Source of the DNA: Gracilaria domingensis
Lineage: Eukaryota; Rhodophyta; Florideophyceae; Gracilariales; Gracilariaceae
Assembly: GCA_022539475.1 (NCBI GenBank)
Contig: VCMS01000412.1
Span: 18,696 to 81,673, forward strand
Direction: 5' to 3'
DNA length: 62,978 nucleotides
This document shows, piece by piece, positions 17,285 through 27,250 of this stretch. The position numbers were made by a program, and so were the translations under genes. The notes under the pieces are model-generated. The model worked only from the letters and a program-made list of their open reading frames with translations, searched no databases and had not been told where the DNA came from. Every line of letters begins with the position of its first letter. The first letter of the stretch is position 1.

Positions 17285-20204
17285 GTGTAGCGTTTTGTGT
17301 CAGTTGTATTGGCTTGTAACGCTGATTACAGTCAGTTTCTGAGAGACCTCTGTTTACAACGCGTAATTCCAACGCAAGTGGCGGAAAGATCACTTTTGCT
17401 CCACTTGCGTCAGCCTTACAAGTAGTATGTAGTGGCGACTGTCAGTCATTCTGACTGAAATGTACGCAAAATCTCCAGCACAAAAATAGACGGATAGTGA
17501 TTAACTTGGCGTCACCAACGTGGAACGCTCGCTGCCCCTCCGGACCAGTTCGGCACGAAGAATTCGCGAGCTCTGCTTCGACAGTCCACCCGCTTGCAGT
17601 TTGGCCACGAGTGATACCGATTTGCTTCTTCCGCAATTTATATCTCTATGCCGCGATCGCCCTCGTTTAGCTGCACTTCGGGACGACTCTCGGTTCTTGC
17701 AAGCTGATGACAAACGTCTACATCTCACGTGATATCCCGTGTCCACACAGCCACTATATTCCTCAACGGCGTATGGCATCAAACTTCTAACTCTCTCACG
17801 AGCAACGCATACCACCATACCTCTTCTAGGTTCCCCAAGTGCGGGTATAGGTTCTGATTAATTTGTTTCAAACATCCGTTGGCTCATGAGCAGAAACTGA
17901 AGCTGCCGGATTCGGTGGCTTGAGACAACGTTGTCTCAAGCTACCGAATCCAGGTTTATTTTAATCTCCTCGGATTTGCCACAAATGTGTCGAAATTTCT
18001 TCGTTACAAAACAGCAAATGCCATGCAGGCTTGTCATGTACTCATTTTGCAGGTATTTGCGGGTGTCCGTCTCTTCAAGCTTGCCATTCCATACTTTCAG
18101 CACTTTAACTCGAGTCTCGAATAAAGAGCCAAAGGACGGTATAAAATTAGCTATTCGTGAATTAGAATCTGTGCACTCTTAATAAATCGATGCCAGCCTC
18201 TAGACATCAAGAATTCCTGTATGTCTGAAACTTCAAATTCCCATCCTCCGTTTGTGATTGATTTCGTTCTTTACCAGGTCATGCGTGCGGTTTTTCAGTA
18301 AGGCACATTCGGTGACATACTTTTCTTTGATCAAAACCAGTCCATGCGATCAAGATAAACATGTTTCTTCCAAAGTCTTGCGATATTGATAGAGTGGCCG
18401 CCGCAGTAGAACTCTCCGTCTTGAGTTGAAGAATTAGTCGTGCTAAACAAGCTCGAGCTTTTACATTCGAAAGAAAATTAGACAAACTCAATAATATTTA
18501 AAGGAGAAATGCTGGTTTCTGCCTTGGTGTTGGTCCGTAGCAACCGCTTATCATACTTCTCGACTCAAACGGGTGTAACAACAAATGAAGTTGATTTGGG
18601 GCCCAGCCATTCGGTGTGATCAACATCTGAGCTTGGGGATTCTTAGAATGCCATTCTATTCATTTCCTTGCCATTAAAGAATTTATTTCGAGAGTGTGCT
18701 TGTCCAGATCTGTACGCATGTACACATCCAATAAAAAAAAGTTGTCTTGAAGGACGCAGATGTGTGCATTTGCTGCAGAATGAACACCATTCGCTACAGC
18801 CATTAAAAAATGGTTGTAATCCACATGACAACCACTGGTAAGCCAATGTTTGAGCGTTTTACACCATCATTGTGTTTGTTTCTGGGCTGTGGAAGACATT
18901 GTTTCAGGGAATTATCCTGGAAACAATATCGTCGGTAGACTGGCGAAAGGCAAAGGTATGTGCTGACCCACAGTTCAACGGAGAAGAATCGTTTCTCATA
19001 AAGTTAAGGTGTCCTGAGGTTTGAGTAGAAGCTGGCTACAGGCTTTTCCCTGCTGGATATAATTGTTACAAGAGATAATTATCTGGTTTCGCGTTTCGGT
19101 TGACCACAGAAACGACTAGTATAGTGGATGTGGAGTTCGAAAAACGGTGGAAGATGTTTTAATGACACCGTGATCGTTTTGAGTGAGATGTGACATGCGT
19201 ATGGGTTCATTCCATCATGGAAAACTGGGCGGGAAGAATGAATTCGTTGATAACGCGAGACTCACCTTTAGTTTGAGGAAGGAAGCGGAGCTGATTGACA
19301 CCAAGCGGCCCCAAAACCTAAATCAGGGTGGAAGAAGTGGTTTTTGTATTGAAATGTGGCGAATTCAGCGAAGCTGTTGCTTGGGATAATGCTAACGTAG
19401 CAAGAACATCGCAAGCATGGGAAGGAGCGTTATGACAGCATTAATTTCGAGGTGGGAGACGTGGTTGGACAAAGGAACGGGGATGTAAAGCGGGAGAAAA
19501 TGTTGACGATAAGAACAACATGTGACAATAAAGGAATGCTGAGCTCACCACATGCCACCATCACGGGGAAGAAGGAGGAGAGACGATGATGCGAGGTGTG
19601 GCTTCGCGCTCGTTGGCGATTGCCACGTATATTTATGTAGTACAAAGTGCTGCGCTTATCCTCCACTGCAACTGACACAACCGACAGCGCCGTGAATAAG
19701 CGCGATCTGTCTCGTTTCGCGCGCATTCCACATCTTTGACGAACTGACAAGCCTGGGCCCGACGTCGTGCCGAACCCTTCTAGACCACTGTGCTCCGCCG
19801 TCGGCCAGCCTAATGCTGCCAGACCAAGCATCGCCCGCGTTCCGTTCAGACACGCACACAAATCGCCATGAATTGTGAATGTTCCTACTTTCCCCCCACC
19901 CCGTGGAAACGAATCGACGTTGGAAACGACTCTGAACGACTCACTACCTCTTCGAAAACAACACTCCCTCAGCGGTTACCATCTCCATGCCACGCTTGCT
20001 ACCGTTTGGTTTTCCACAAGCTACCTTCCGCTGTTTCCCAAACTCCATGCCCAACTGCCGACCAATGTGCCGCTGCTAACCCAACAAACCCGTCGTGTGC
20101 CAAGCTATCACATGATCTGTCCCGAGTGCGAACTTCAAACATTGGCGCAAATCCCATTCACTGAGTTCGACCGTCGCGAGATTCCTTCAAGGCATCTACA
20201 AACC
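17285..20204. other. Intergenic region before the IPT/REJ gene, with a 44-bp palindrome
   Basis: No supported gene. At 17908-17951 two 22-bp arms (ggattcggtggcttgagaca.. and its complement) meet with no loop and a single mismatch. Foldbacks with small loops also occur near 18903-18935. The last few hundred bases include an in-frame upstream extension of the big gene back to 19875, which I regard as 5' UTR. Confidence 0.5.
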
Positions 20205-23200
20205 ATGTTTCCATCAGCCTCCCGAATATATGGACATCTCTGCGTTGCGAGACGCTTCATTGCTGCTTTCATACTCTTGACCGTTTTGCCTGTCTCGCAC
20301 GCATTCTCGTCTTCATCATCACAGCACTATCGATCTTTTTTCCCATCTTCAGCTTCACGCTTCTTTCGGTCATTCGATTTACAGTCTACCGATTTGTGTG
20401 AAGAACCACACCAATTGCGTTCTCTGTTTGTTCAAAGACAAGTAGAACAAGCACCCATATTTCTCACCTCGTTCGAAGACCCCGAATTAGTTGTCTCCCT
20501 CATCAACGGTACCGCCGAGACCGAAATATCTTATGTATTTGTTCCTGAACCAGGGTTTACTCTCTCTGATTATAGGTTCGAGGCACAGATTGAGGACGCA
20601 ACCGTTTTTAACTCTGAGGACCTTTCGTTCTTCACTGTTGCAGACAACTCAAGAGGATTTCTAGCGTACAACGTAACGGCGCTCATCGATTTTAACAAAT
20701 GGTCTGGAAAGTCAGCCTTTGAGGTGCGAGCGGTAAACGTTTCCTCATCCGAGACCGTTGCTAGTTCGCAGTCCATAAGCATTATTGTAGTTGGGATCAC
20801 GTTTTACAGGACAGAAGACGGTAATAGGGTTATCTATGGTGGGGAAAACTTCCCTTTCGTGCTCTCAACCGACCAAGTTCGTTCCAGTCAGGACCAGAAC
20901 TTTGAAGTCTTTATACAGTATTACGATGGAAGCTCAACCAACTCCTCTATAACGGTTCCCCTCACAGGTATACAAATAGAATCGAGTGGATCGAGGACTA
21001 TTGCGACGCACGGTGGTTCGTGTTCTCCTGTGACCGGTGTCTACGATGGCTCTGACGTTCAGCTCTCTGAGCAATGTGGAATGGGATTCTCCGCGAACGA
21101 TCTCGAGGGTGAGTACGTTGGACCAAAATTTGGGGTCGATATCAACGAGTATGCCAACGGAACTCTAATAACATCTTTCGAGTGGGACGAGATCGTGCAG
21201 GGAAGTGACCTTGAAGCAGATGGGTATTCGACGTTTCTGAATATCTCTATTGTTGGCGAGGTTCCACCATTGGTGCAATATGTAAGTCCACCTGGGCCCT
21301 TCAGAAGCACTGGTGGAGATACTGCCGTGTTTACAATAGCTAACGTGCCAAATGACCTAGATGCTGCTCGGAGCTGGACATATTCCTTGTCCATCAATTT
21401 CAGCGAAGGCTTGCGCGACGCTACAGTTGATGTGGAAACAATACAGGTGAATGCGAATGGTACGGTTTCTATGTTGTTTACACTGCCTGCTGGCGTTGGC
21501 ACAGATCTACCATGGGTTTTCACGGCAGTCAAACCATCTGGTGAGCAACTTGTTGGCATCGACCAGACGAGTCCTTCATACCTATTTACATTCGCGGCCA
21601 ATACTTTCATCGACAGCATCACGCCAGTTTCGGGACCCGAAGCGGGAGGGACAGAAGTTACGCTGGTAGGGGAGTTCCCGAATCATAACACATCTACATT
21701 GAACATCTTCTTTGATGGGACCTTGATCGATTCTTCGCTCATCAGCAGCACGAGTTTGTCAAGTATAACGTTTGTGACCCCTCCGAAGGCAAGTGGCGGC
21801 AACTTTGAGCAGATTGTTACAGTGGAAGTTGGCGGCATAACCTCGAATGGCGTGACGTTCACTTACGAACCTGTCGTAAGGCTGGAGTCCATGACACCCG
21901 CGCAAGGGCCGGCGGCAGGGGGCACGCTAGTGACGCTATTTGGGCAGTTCATTGGCTTCGACGCATCTGTGCAGAATTCCGGAATATATTTTGGTTCCAC
22001 AAAGATTGACTCGTCTTTGATTCAAACGGCCAACGCCACCACCATTTCGTTCGCCACCCCGCCGCAAATAAGTGTGGGCGACGCATCTGTTTTCGTCTAC
22101 GACGTCACGGTTCACGTTGATGGATCAGTGTCAAACTCGCTCCAGTTCTCCTACGACGCCCCTGTTCTCATCAATGCAATCACACCCAACTCCGGCCCCG
22201 AGCAAGGAGGAACACTGGTGACGCTCACCGGCCAATTCATTAACTTTGATCCCTCGTCTTCATCTATTTTCATCGGTGCTGTTGCTATCGATGAGGCCGA
22301 AATCGTTTCCTCCACTGACAGCCAGCTACAATTCATAACTCCTCCTCTCGGAGACGTTGGGCAGTCCTATTCCCAGCCGGTGACCGTCACCATCGATTCC
22401 CTGACATCGAACTCCGTCACTTTCATCTATGAGGAGAGTAATGCCGGGGTCAGTATCACTAGCACGGGCGGATCATTTGATTCTGACTCGGGGCAATATC
22501 GTCTTGGTTTGTGTAGCGATGGACTTTTCCGCGCAGTTGTCTCACCTGGATGGAGAGTGTTAAATCTGACGTACTCATGGACTCTGATCGCACCGGATGG
22601 GACCACTGACGTTCTTTTGTCACCGTCGATTACGACAGACGCCGACGCTCTTCTAGTTCCTTTCGCAGTCTTTCAAACCCAGAATGAGCCGTATTCGCTC
22701 CAAGTTGTGGTTCAGTCCGAATCCGTCTCGTCCCAAGCAAGTCTCACTCTGATACAACTGAATGCCCAGGCCATTAGCGTGCGCGTCATAGATCCCAGGG
22801 CAAGGTCTCTGTCAAATCCGAACGTCTCTCTCACAATTCCATCAATTATTGGCCTCCCCGGATGTCCAGATCCCACTCTAGAAATCAATTCTACGGCAAT
22901 GACCTTCGTATGGCAGTATCGGAGCAGCCGATATCACTTCTCATACCTGAACACCACAGCACCGCGAGATGAAATTAGTCCCACTCTACTGGGACGCGAA
23001 TTTCATATCCCGCAATTGTTGATGGAGTACGGATCGTTCCCTCTTTCTCTTTTAGCATATTTCACGGATCAGCCAGAGATAAGGGCGTCGGACTCAACAA
23101 CCGTCATGATCCGTCCCGCGGAGCTCTTGGCGCAGATCAATGGAGGAGAGGTGTCTCAGCTGGTCTCGTCGAGTCAAGATTTCGTGATGTCTGCTTCAGG

Positions 23201-25661
23201 ATCCAGGGATCCTGATGTACTGTCTGGGGACGACGCTGTAGGTTTGCGTTATCAGTGGTCATGCCGATTTAGCTGGAACTCAGCCTTAGACTTCTCAGAA
23301 CAGTGCGATGCGAATCTCATGCCCGACGAAGGGGTAACGCGAGCTGAATTCACAGTTTCTTCCAGTGCGCTTCAAACCGTGCAGAACAGTTCAGGTCCAA
23401 TGTACATCGAGTATTCATTGCAGGTGTCAAAGACATCGCAAAACGCGACCGGGGCTGTCCTTGAGAGAAACTCCGAGATTGTCACGTCAACCCTGATCCT
23501 TCCGGAAGACACGCCTCAGATTTATGAATCCCTCTCTAATATTGCTGTTATCAACAACCTCTCTACTGCTGTGGACTTAACGAATGTGAAGTACTACGAA
23601 GATGTTGTCATCACGCCTGTTTCAGGCACAAATGAAACTACGTGGTCGTATCAAGCGCTATTGCCAGCCTCCCAAGCACAAACGCTTTTGGCCACCGATG
23701 AAAACCTACTGACATTCGCAGGGTATTATACAGCCGGGGCTGAACCTGGGCGAGACTCACTCGGTATCAAGGCAAACGTGCTTTCTCCGAACACTGAATA
23801 CTCGTTTCTGATCAGAACGTTCCGCGCTGGCTTTGGTGTGAACGAGCAGACCATCTCGTTAAAGACAGTTGAGCAACCCGTGGTCACTATAGGAAAGCTC
23901 CTGAGATCGTCCGGTACTACAAACGACACATTTACATTATCTGCGTATGCTAACTATGACGGGGACTTCAAGTTCTTCTTCCTGGTAACTGATGAGTTCG
24001 GATTCGAAAGTTGCGTGGGTGGATGTCAAGGCACAGAGTTCGTGAGCTTCCAGTTAGGAACGGTTGGAAACTACAGCGTGCGATGCGACGTGTATGATTC
24101 GCTTGGTTTCACGTTACTTGCCTCAACAGCGGGGGGAAGCATCTTGGTCACAAGTAGTGCTGACAATGAAGCGGACCTTTCCTCATTTGCCGCCGATGCG
24201 GAGGACGCGTTTGTTGCTGGTGACCATTCAGACTACCACCAGGTGGGAACCGACATGGTGAAGTTCATCCTGTCAGCCGGAGGTAGTTCATCCAGTACGG
24301 ATTCTGACGCGCTGGCAAACTTCACCGCGGGCTTGAATCAGATTGCGGCTAATTCTGTACCCAATGCCATCCAGAGTGCAGGGTACGTGCGTACGGCGGC
24401 GGCACTTGCCAGTCTCACGCCAGACCTTGGGGTGATCTACAATACAGAGACGCTGTACTTGCTGGTTAATATAACGATCAACGCAGTTCAACGAACGCCA
24501 GATACAGCGGCTCTGCAGCAGTTACAGGACCTGTTAGACTTCTATGACCTCACTCCAGAGCTGATTATGGCGTCGTATTCGGAGGGCACCTCGCGGACAA
24601 GGCTTCGACAGAGCATGGAAGTGAGCGAAGAAGAAATCATCGGAATCTGGTTGGACGTGTACGAAGTGATGAAAGAGCAGTTAGTGCTAGCGGTGTTAAA
24701 GAAATGTCCGTGTGGATGCGAAGAAGAGGTGCGAACCGGCATAAGCGCAAAGGGAAGAGGTGCGCTGCGGGCGAGACTGCAAACGATGCGACAGGAGAAC
24801 TCGAGCCTGAGCGCGGCGGCGGCTTACGTGAACCCGACGCAAGGCGAGCTTAGCGAAGTTCGGATGAAACTGGCGCACTTTTGCAACTCGGAACAGGGCT
24901 TAGGGCTAGCGTTGGACGTTGGAATGGAGCGGCCCGTGGAGTTTTCGTGGTGCAAAGGGCTGTATGAGAATTCGATCAAGGGGCTGTACTTTGCGGTGAT
25001 GAAGAGTCCAGATTACGTATACCTCTCACGACTGCGGCAGCATGTGACACTGACGGACGGGTTGTTCGGCACGGTTGTGGGTGTAATCAGCAACAACACT
25101 GTGGTGGACGCGTCGTTGGACATCAAGGACTGCTTTGGGCTGCAAATCCCGATTGCGCGCGAAGTGGCGGACGTAGAGGAGGGGACGGCGGACGATCAGG
25201 TGCCGAAGGGGCTGCTGCTGCGACCGAGCAAGACGTGGGACGAAAACGTTTCTCTGACGTTGTACGCGCCGGTGTTCGCCAACATCAGCACGGCGATCGA
25301 GCGGGGCGACGCGGCGGCGCGGTTCTGGGTGGCGCGGTTGACGCTGTCGAAGACGGGGGTGGTGACGGTGGCGACGCGGCTGGCGTGGCCGGGCGGCATC
25401 TTCTCGCTGGAGGGGCTGCTGACGTTGGTGCTGCAGGTGGTGGGGGTGCTGTTGCTAGTGCTGACGCTGGTGAGCGCGGCCGTGGTGGGGGCGTGGATGG
25501 TGGCGGCGCGGCTGGCGGCGGCGGCGGCGGCGGCGGTGCCGGTGGACGCGGACGCAACGTTCGTGGAGCGCGACGTGTACGGTCGCGGCACGGTGTACCT
25601 GGTGGACGAGACGGCGGCGGCGGCGGCGGCGGCGGGAGCAGACGAGGCGGCGCGCGGGTGA
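20205..25661 (+). CDS. Giant IPT/TIG- and REJ-domain type I membrane protein
   Basis: I start at ATG 20205 (acaaaccATG): it places a signal peptide (basic VARR, then FIAAFILLTVLPVSHA) at residues ~14-33. The frame is open back to 19875 but that part has no protein-like features. The 1818-aa product is intronless. It contains a Ser-rich and N-glycosylation-rich ectodomain and at least three IPT/TIG Ig-like domains at about residues 468-555, 557-650 and 654-745. Each opens with the I-x-P-x-x-G-P-x-x-G-G signature. A degenerate IPT-like copy lies near 355. A REJ-like region (~745-1100, core SASGSRDPDVLSG) follows, then a long C-terminal ectodomain with paired Cys (CPCGCEE). One transmembrane helix sits at ~1732-1765, followed by a short Ala-rich tail. 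IPT plus REJ domains are known from polycystin-1-like and protist surface receptors; adhesion or cell-surface recognition is the inferred role. GC rises sharply in the last 400 bp. Confidence 0.85.
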   Translation: MFPSASRIYGHLCVARRFIAAFILLTVLPVSHAFSSSSSQHYRSFFPSSASRFFRSFDLQSTDLCEEPHQLRSLFVQRQVEQAPIFLTSFEDPELVVSLINGTAETEISYVFVPEPGFTLSDYRFEAQIEDATVFNSEDLSFFTVADNSRGFLAYNVTALIDFNKWSGKSAFEVRAVNVSSSETVASSQSISIIVVGITFYRTEDGNRVIYGGENFPFVLSTDQVRSSQDQNFEVFIQYYDGSSTNSSITVPLTGIQIESSGSRTIATHGGSCSPVTGVYDGSDVQLSEQCGMGFSANDLEGEYVGPKFGVDINEYANGTLITSFEWDEIVQGSDLEADGYSTFLNISIVGEVPPLVQYVSPPGPFRSTGGDTAVFTIANVPNDLDAARSWTYSLSINFSEGLRDATVDVETIQVNANGTVSMLFTLPAGVGTDLPWVFTAVKPSGEQLVGIDQTSPSYLFTFAANTFIDSITPVSGPEAGGTEVTLVGEFPNHNTSTLNIFFDGTLIDSSLISSTSLSSITFVTPPKASGGNFEQIVTVEVGGITSNGVTFTYEPVVRLESMTPAQGPAAGGTLVTLFGQFIGFDASVQNSGIYFGSTKIDSSLIQTANATTISFATPPQISVGDASVFVYDVTVHVDGSVSNSLQFSYDAPVLINAITPNSGPEQGGTLVTLTGQFINFDPSSSSIFIGAVAIDEAEIVSSTDSQLQFITPPLGDVGQSYSQPVTVTIDSLTSNSVTFIYEESNAGVSITSTGGSFDSDSGQYRLGLCSDGLFRAVVSPGWRVLNLTYSWTLIAPDGTTDVLLSPSITTDADALLVPFAVFQTQNEPYSLQVVVQSESVSSQASLTLIQLNAQAISVRVIDPRARSLSNPNVSLTIPSIIGLPGCPDPTLEINSTAMTFVWQYRSSRYHFSYLNTTAPRDEISPTLLGREFHIPQLLMEYGSFPLSLLAYFTDQPEIRASDSTTVMIRPAELLAQINGGEVSQLVSSSQDFVMSASGSRDPDVLSGDDAVGLRYQWSCRFSWNSALDFSEQCDANLMPDEGVTRAEFTVSSSALQTVQNSSGPMYIEYSLQVSKTSQNATGAVLERNSEIVTSTLILPEDTPQIYESLSNIAVINNLSTAVDLTNVKYYEDVVITPVSGTNETTWSYQALLPASQAQTLLATDENLLTFAGYYTAGAEPGRDSLGIKANVLSPNTEYSFLIRTFRAGFGVNEQTISLKTVEQPVVTIGKLLRSSGTTNDTFTLSAYANYDGDFKFFFLVTDEFGFESCVGGCQGTEFVSFQLGTVGNYSVRCDVYDSLGFTLLASTAGGSILVTSSADNEADLSSFAADAEDAFVAGDHSDYHQVGTDMVKFILSAGGSSSSTDSDALANFTAGLNQIAANSVPNAIQSAGYVRTAAALASLTPDLGVIYNTETLYLLVNITINAVQRTPDTAALQQLQDLLDFYDLTPELIMASYSEGTSRTRLRQSMEVSEEEIIGIWLDVYEVMKEQLVLAVLKKCPCGCEEEVRTGISAKGRGALRARLQTMRQENSSLSAAAAYVNPTQGELSEVRMKLAHFCNSEQGLGLALDVGMERPVEFSWCKGLYENSIKGLYFAVMKSPDYVYLSRLRQHVTLTDGLFGTVVGVISNNTVVDASLDIKDCFGLQIPIAREVADVEEGTADDQVPKGLLLRPSKTWDENVSLTLYAPVFANISTAIERGDAAARFWVARLTLSKTGVVTVATRLAWPGGIFSLEGLLTLVLQVVGVLLLVLTLVSAAVVGAWMVAARLAAAAAAAVPVDADATFVERDVYGRGTVYLVDETAAAAAAAGADEAARG

Positions 25662-27049
25662 GTCCCGACGGTACCGACGGGTATCATGCCGACTGTAGCG
25701 TTGGTATGACGAGCTAAAAGCGACAAATTTTCACGCGCTGGCCGGTGAGCCGCGACCAGCGTGGCGGCCGCCGCGCGGCCGTTTATTGAGTGTCCTCAGC
25801 GTCGTGAGCGCTTGCCGCGCGAGCCCGACGTGTGTCGGAGCGAGTCCTCCAGCTCCTGGAACGAAGGCAGCGGCGTGCTGGGCGCGCGGCTCTGGCGCGA
25901 CGACGATGACGAAGACGACGACGCGTGGTGGTGCGGCGGCGGCAGCGGCGACGACGTCGACGACGACGGCAGCGACGACGAGGCGGCGTGGTGGCCGTGC
26001 GTGGACGACGACGCCGACGGCGCCAGCGGCGCGTGCGCGCGCTGCGACATGGTGTCGATAAAGGTGCGCCACTCGGCCGGATCGTGGAACACGCGGTCCA
26101 GGATGGTCATGAGCGTGACGCCGTTGGGCGGGCGCGCGCACTGCCGGCCGCAGTTGGTGCTCACCAGCTTGGAGCTCTCGCTGGCGCGCGGGATGACGAC
26201 GCGCTTCACAATTTCGCGCACCAGGTCGTCCTTGAGCGCCTCGATGGCGGCGGCGTCGCCGTTGGTGTCGTTGAGCACGGCGTCGACCAGCGGCGCCCAC
26301 GCGGTGGCGGCGGAGTGGCTGCCGACGTACGAGAGCCAGCCGCGGAAGTCGCGGAAGCCGGCGGGCTCGATGACGCGCGGCTGGCCGACGTGATGCGCGA
26401 ACTGCGCGACAGCGGCCTTGACTGCGGACGAGAGCGACGAGGGGCGCGGCTGGCGGCCGCGGCGCCGCTTGGAGGGGGGGTGGGACTGCGGCGGGTTGTA
26501 CATGGGTGGTGGTGGTGGGGAGGTGTGTGGGGGGGGGGGGGGTGGAGCGGGTGCGGAGCTGGGGTTTGGGTGGGAAGGGAGGAGCTGGTTGGGAAGGGGG
26601 GAGGGGGGGGTGGGGGGTGAGGGGGTTAGGGGGCTGGGTGTGGGGCGGGCGGGCTGACGGCGCGCGTTTTGGAGGGGCTGAAATAGGGGGGGGGGGGGCG
26701 CGCGGCGAGCAGCGGCGCGGCGCGTGCGGCGCGTGCGGCGCGCGCGGCGCTCTCGCTGCGGCGCGCTCTCGCTGGCGCTCTCGGTCGCGGGGGGGAGTGC
26801 GAGGGGGGGCATGGGCGCGGGGGGGCGCGGCGGCGCATCGCATCTCGGGCGCGCGCGCGCGGCGCACGCGCGGCACATACAAGCGGCGCGGCGCGCGTGC
26901 GGCGGCGCGCGCGCGCTGCAACGATGCACTGTCGTCATGGTTAGCCGCCGCCCGCCGCGGCGCGCAAAGTGATCGTGTGCGCCGCGCGCCCTTCGTCTTC
27001 CGTGCCACGACGCCGCCGCGCGCGCGCGCGACGTGGGCGCGCCGCCGCC

Positions 27050-27090
<41 letters not shown>

Positions 27091-27250
27091 TGCCGCGGCG
27101 GGCGGCGCTGCGTGCGCGCCGCGCGCGTGCAGCATGCGTTACAGAGGAGGAGTGCTTGTTGCCGTGCCACGGTGCGTCGCGCGCTGACGCACCGTGCCGC
27201 TGACGGCCGCTGACGCGCGCGCTGTCAATTCAATCCGTCAGCGCGCTCTA
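25230..27250. other. Extremely GC-rich island with GCC/GC runs
   Basis: From the last ~430 bp of the IPT/REJ gene to about 27250 the sequence is mostly G and C. It contains long (GCC)n near 27040-27090, G-runs near 26530 and 26690, and alternating gcgcgc tracts. Both flanks drop abruptly to about half GC or less. The compositional edge falls inside the coding region of the large gene. Many frames are open simultaneously here and most are artefacts of composition. Confidence 0.8.
25796..26503 (-). CDS. Putative nuclear protein with basic N-terminus
   Basis: I choose the ATG at 26503 (MYNPPQSHPPSKRRRG), giving 235 aa; the longer upstream frame is Pro/Arg-rich translation of GC repeats. Residues ~11-20 (KRRRGRQPRP) look like a nuclear signal or degenerate AT-hook. 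The middle ~110 residues are globular-looking and non-repetitive (EPAGFRDFRGWLSYVGSH, DDLVREIVKRVVIPRA, LMTILDRVFHDPAEWR) and argue for a real gene. The C-terminal third is a Ser/His/Pro-rich low-complexity tail ending SRGKRSRR. I do not recognise the central domain. The stop lies 135 bp from the convergent end of the IPT/REJ gene. Confidence 0.55.
   Translation of the reverse strand: MYNPPQSHPPSKRRRGRQPRPSSLSSAVKAAVAQFAHHVGQPRVIEPAGFRDFRGWLSYVGSHSAATAWAPLVDAVLNDTNGDAAAIEALKDDLVREIVKRVVIPRASESSKLVSTNCGRQCARPPNGVTLMTILDRVFHDPAEWRTFIDTMSQRAHAPLAPSASSSTHGHHAASSSLPSSSTSSPLPPPHHHASSSSSSSSRQSRAPSTPLPSFQELEDSLRHTSGSRGKRSRR

Noticed and set aside
19430..19861. 143-codon minus ORF upstream of the IPT/REJ gene
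   Set aside because: No domain, promoter-like position and overlapping alternative frames; not convincing.
19875..20204. N-terminal extension of the IPT/REJ protein by 110 residues
   Set aside because: It would bury the signal peptide; ATG 20205 with a good context fits better.
25731..27170. 479-codon minus-strand frame rich in Arg/Pro and other long overlapping frames
   Set aside because: They arise from GC-only composition; only the internal 235-codon frame from 26503 has non-repetitive globular sequence.
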